From Spongospora subterranea f. sp. subterranea (taxonomy: Eukaryota; Endomyxa: Phytomyxea; Phytomyxea; Plasmodiophorida), in NCBI GenBank assembly GCA_049724395.1, contig JAUGWO010000170.1:62001-126000 (forward strand): a DNA stretch of 64,000 nt, read 5' to 3'. The position numbers were made by a program, and so were the translations under genes. The notes below the pieces were generated by a model. The model was not told the origin of the DNA. It was given only the letters and a program-made list of their open reading frames with translations, and ran no database searches. Below, in pieces: positions 59,786 through 64,000 of the stretch. Positions within the stretch are counted from its first letter, which is position 1; every line of letters begins with the position of its first letter.

Positions 59786-62700
59786 ATGGATACGATCGAC
59801 GCAGGTAATGCCATTCCGCTGTCAGGATGATGACTGGGCCCCTGTTCTCCCTCCACTCTGTTCATTCATGTGTTGTTACGCCAGTCACCATCGTTTCAAT
59901 CTGTCGATGTTCATTCTTTTCATTCCTGTTTTGTTGCGGTTGTTTATAAGGGCGAGCATTGCTGATGACGGCTTGTATGCTCAGAGACATTGACCTTGAT
60001 CCTGCATCATTTGCGGGGACAGCCAGTGCTGGCGTCGGTTACTGCAGAGCTTGAAAGGCAAATCGTTGCTGCAAGACTGCTAGGACATGGTCAACGATGG
60101 GATGGTCAAAGCTTCGTCAACACATATGAGGATTTGGTAAGCGTTGAACGGGTGACCCTCATGTGTTGTCAAAATGACTTGACTTTATAACTTCGTTTTC
60201 TGGTTTAATTTCAAGTTGGTGTCTGTTATCAGCTGCTCTGTTTCTACTTTTTTCTGCGAAAGATGCTTGTTTTTGTTGTGCCTAACCTTAAACGGTTTCA
60301 GACGAGGCGGTTTCTGCCAATCAACGTGACACTCCGAGATCGCATCCTATCATCTGGGCCTCAATTTTCTCCACGACCATCTTGGATCGGGTTAGTTCAC
60401 GAACGGAAAAACAATCGTATCAGTATTTTGCATCGACTGGCGGAACGACAATCGTCAGGGAAAAATATCCGGTGTCCTCCATCTCTTTGGCGGTATCGGC
60501 ATTTGAAGACCGTCCACGGACATCAAGGTCCCGTTTTTTGTATTGCGTTTGACAGAACAGGGAAACGGATCATTACAGGTACAAACCCACCTGGAGCAAT
60601 ATAGTGGAATATAATCGTGCTCTTAAGGTTCGGATGATACGCAAGTTAAAATCTGGAGGACATGTGACATTGCGTTAGAACATACGCTTGTTGGACATAC
60701 ATCCCCTATAAGTGATGTGTCAGTATCAATCTGTAACACTATTGTTGGATCGGCATCAAGTGATGGAACATGCCGATTGTGGTCGTTGGAAAAAGGCTTT
60801 ATCTTGAAAATCATTGACGTCAGGGCAGATGTCAGCAACGTCATGCTCGTGTCAGTCTTTCACAATTTGCTCATTATCATCTCTGCAGATCTCAAGGATT
60901 GTATTTCTTCCTGGGTTTATGATCTGTACGGCTATGGATGGACGAGCATTTGCAAAACCAATGGATTCCGAATTTGAAGCGAGTATTCTTGCTTCACCCA
61001 GCCCTGCACCAGACAGTTCTTCCTGCGAAGCGTTGTCTATCAGTGTTAGCCGATGCCAATCGATATTCGGTATCGGATATAGCAGTGGGCACGTTTGCAT
61101 ATTCTCTGTTAACATGCTTCGCGACGGTCTTATGTTTGCCTCATCGGATATCGATCTTAGCGTTTCAGGCGAAATTGTACGATACTTTCGTTAAGCTTGA
61201 GAGGTGGCCTTACTGGTTTTAGGTGATGATAACTTTCAACAGCGGTTTTCCAGAATCTTCAGAATATCCGCTTAAGCTTGCTGTTGGAAGTAATGATGGA
61301 CGTGTTCATATATTGTCGTGCAATCCAGATGGTGTTTTTGAGATGGAACATGTTCTAGGGGAAAGGTACGCTTCTCACGAATGCACTACCATTTATTCGC
61401 TAACTGCACCAACATACAGACTTGCGGAGCCTTCCGCGAGCATCGTCGTTGTTGCCTGGGCAGATATGGATAAGAGACTAGTGACAACAGATCAGAATTC
61501 CGTACAAATTTGGAATACAAATACTGGTATGGGTCATAAGCTGGTTACATGTATTGATGTTTCATACTTTGTCTAGGCCAATTATTATTGCGCCAAGAGC
61601 TGCATCCAACAGGCTGTGATATCCTGTCCATGTGTGTACAACCACTCGTCACTAATTTGTTATTTACTGTCGCGCTTGACGGGTCGGCTATTTTGTCCGA
61701 TGTAACAGATGGGAAAATACTCTATCGTTTCCCAGCTACTGATACGTGTAAACACTTGTATTTTTCCAATATGGGTGTCATTCACATTTTTGCGCAGACC
61801 AACTCATGGATTGCGCTTTCTCGCATGACGGAAACTATATATGTAACTTTTTTTTTTCTGTTTTCCCGTATGCTTATAATGCTCCAGGTGCCACCAGCGA
61901 TATGGGCCGTCTCGTCGTGTTTGGAACCGGATCACGTCGGCGCCACTTTACCACTCCTGAAGCACAGTTTTTTTCCTTTGAAAATGTATTTTTTGCGTCT
62001 CATGTTGTCAATAGTTTTAACTACCGATTTCAGCACCATGATGGAGTAAGACCTGTTCCTGGCGCTCGCATTCTTTGCAATGCGGATTTTGAAATTTATT
62101 CGCGGCAACCGCGGCACTTGGGTGTTTTTCCCTCAGGTGATTTATCCGAAGCTGGCAGCGATGCCGATGTTGAACAAGCTGTTCCTGAAATTTCGCGGTT
62201 CGACGCATTACCCATAAGGACTGAAGAGTTTTTTGATGGTGCTCATGGCGAGGATCTTGGGGGCCCTGTTTCAAGGGAAGATGACGTGATAGTGCAGAAT
62301 GTGGAAGAACGTGATGGAGCTTCAAGTTTATCTTCTTTCTCTGACGACGACGATCTCGATAGCGCAGGTCGCAGATCTAATTGGGGATCTCCCTTTGTTG
62401 GTGATGAGATCACTGGTCCACGTCACCGTAGGAGGTTGCGTTCAATGCAGGGGGCTGGTTCAGGGAGCGAATCCGATTTACCTGTCCGAAGGCGAAGAGT
62501 TCTTCGTGTTGGCCACGAAACGGACAGCAACCGAGCAATGGTTTCTCAAAGCCGCAGACACCGACTCCACAGGAGGTCGACTCTTCGCATCACCAGAGCA
62601 GATGGTCATGAAAGGCACACTCGCAGTTCTGGCCGCGTCAACGTTGAGGCAGCGTCAGCGTCTCGTTCCTCACGATCCAGACGTCGCCCAAATTATTCTC

Positions 62701-64000
62701 GTGGCTCTCGTTCCCGAATCTCTGAATTGAGAAGTGCTTTATCGTCGCGCTCACCTGTGGTTGAGCATGATAACTGGGTCACGACGGTATCACCACGTCG
62801 TTCACGATCTCAAAGCCAGTCGCTGGCACGAAACGAACCACAATCAACCCGTCAATCTCGCTCGCAGCGTCGCGAGTCAGGCTCACGGGTGTCGTTGTTC
62901 TCACCACCTCGTTCCCGTTCGCAGGTTGAAAATGAAGCCCCTCGTCGATTGTCGTTACGTCGACGAGAGGTAATATCTCCGGAACAACGTGCTGAGAGGT
63001 CTCCTCGTATACGGCGGTCCCCGATATCTTTCCATCGCTCCGTTACATCCTCGGAAAGCGACGACAATATTATTATTCGTCATCGTAAAAGAACACGCGT
63101 TGATTGCTCAGATGGTGCTTCTCTTGCTGTAAGTATCCATTGGGTTGAACTGAATATACTTTTAATCAGAGTGTAGGTCTCATTATCCAGCGCAATTCCA
63201 GGAGATAGTCAATGGTTGCAGTTCGATCAACTTCCCTTTGAACAAATCATCCCTCAGAGAGGAGATCAAGTTGTGTACTTGCGTGAAGGTGCGTTGCCTG
63301 TCAATTGTTGTTGTTTTCTGTACATCAATCTGTGTTCACTCGTGCAGGACATTGGAGTTTCATCACGAGCCTTCCCTTATCTCTAAGTAATGAACTTCCA
63401 GCTTGGCCATGGGGCGACACTGACCAGTTGGACGTCGATGATCTCCGTTGCATTATCAGCAAAGTCGAGTTTAAACTACCACCACCTTCACTGAGACGAC
63501 GGTATCCCGTTGCTTCTATACTCACCCTTACCCCCATTGAACAAGGTTATTGCGAACCTTTCATCGTTCCTCTTTTTCCGATCAATCAGCCCGATTATAT
63601 CGTTTCTCAAGAGGTTTTTGAGGAGAGTTCCGAAAGAAATTGGCAGAGCGGCGAGCGATTTCAGGTAACTCTCTATTTTTGCTTTTTTGTTGACTTCGCT
63701 GAACTGTTTGGAAGATTTATTACGCAGACAGTAACGCGTGGTTCAGCGGAACAATAGTTGATCGAAATTTGCAATCCCTGTGGAACTCGGTCACTGTTCG
63801 TTTAGATCGCGATGCCGGAGATAACTCGGTTGACCTCATTTTCACGCGGAGACAACGGCATCAGCAAAGCGCTAACTTCGAGGATGTTTGTCACTGGGAA
63901 TTGAAACCTCTTCAGTCCTCTGAGAAGCGTCGTGCTCGCAGAGGGACGCTGACACCTGGACTAAGTCAGCTGTGCCCCATATTAATTATGACCAACGTTT
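59786..64000 (+). CDS. BRWD/PHIP-family WD40-bromodomain protein (partial, 3' end off window)
   Basis: Exon 1, 59786-59804 (MDTIDA), joins exon 2 at 59985: LTLILHHLRGQPVLASVTAE, then RLLGHGQRWDGQSFVNTYED, the N-terminal helical module of BRWD1/PHIP. WD40 repeats follow: TVHGHQGPVFCIAFDRTGKR, then GSDDTQVKIW, VGHTSPISDV, GSASSDGTCRLWSLEKG, VQIWNTNTG, DCAFSHDGNYICATSDMGRL. Next is an acidic and SR/RS-rich segment (62100-63130), then the cryptic Tudor-like region: RGDQVVYLREGHWSF, SERNWQSGERFQ|IYYADSNAW, WFSGTIVD. Introns are visible at 60137, about 61830 (TATAT|GTAACT), 63130, 63287 and 63665. Bromodomains would lie beyond the window. Family role: chromatin reading and, in animals, a DCAF substrate receptor for CUL4. 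Some WD40 exon joins (60830-61600) are unresolved. Confidence 0.85.

Overview
This is nuclear DNA from a microbial eukaryote. Genes carry many short GT-AG introns (about 50-200 bp, down to exons of 14 and 23 nt), the code is standard, and the products are eukaryotic housekeeping and signalling proteins. A calcium-dependent protein kinase (CDPK) with four EF hands argues against animals and fungi. The mariner elements are of the plant/oomycete type (TIR beginning CTCCCTCTGTCCC). A stramenopile or rhizarian protist fits best, but this is an inference, not an identification.

Layout. 1-4719 (-): GBF1/GNOM-type ARF-GEF, running off the left edge. 4.7-11.2 kb: transposon graveyard with two mariner copies tail to tail, Ty1/copia and chromodomain fragments, two large palindromes and degenerate 35-40 bp repeats. 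11.3-13.1 kb: secreted CUB-EGF-tyrosinase. 13.3-14.6 kb: divergent ribosomal protein pair eL9/uL6 (RPL9) and eS21 (RPS21). 14.9-20.8 kb: an acidic disordered protein and a giant coiled-coil protein. 22.6-26.5 kb (-): one long gene encoding PH, AGC-type pseudokinase, C2, PTEN phosphatase and PTEN C2 domains. 26.8-29.0 kb (-): FunK1-type kinase. 29.07-34.94 kb: two abutting minisatellites (48 bp x ~65, then 22 bp x ~119) ending in a perfect 42-bp palindrome. 35.5-36.3 kb: Ulp1-like protease and an inverted fragment of it. 36.7-38.4 kb (+): phosphopantetheine adenylyltransferase fused to an HD phosphohydrolase. 39.2-41.6 kb (+): CDPK. 41.9-42.7 kb (-): ARF GTPase. 43.7-48.7 kb (-): disordered protein, flagellar-like protein, and the cytochrome oxidase assembly factor PET191/COA5. 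49-51 kb: an inverted pair of unrecognised paralogues. 51.5-53.4 kb (+): small secreted protein and a hypothetical protein. 55.5-56.9 kb (+): multi-EF-hand protein. 57.7-59.0 kb (+): lysophosphatidic acid acyltransferase. 59.8-64 kb (+): BRWD/PHIP-type WD40 protein, running off the right edge.

Two themes connect the genes. One is membrane and phosphoinositide signalling: an ARF and an ARF-GEF, the PH-pseudokinase-PTEN fusion and an LPA acyltransferase. The other is calcium signalling: CDPK and the EF-hand protein. No operon-like linkage is implied.

The strongest candidate for something undescribed is the PH-pseudokinase-C2-PTEN fusion: no Met codon lies between the kinase-C2 part and the canonical PTEN N-terminus, so the phosphatase cannot be a separate gene started there. 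The PPAT-HD fusion is second. A third, sequence-wide oddity is a run of single extra bases in otherwise conserved genes (ARF-GEF, ARF, CDPK, EF-hand, coiled coil), which is either consensus error or something biological. Exon boundaries were derived by hand from frame continuity and family conservation; weaker ones are flagged.
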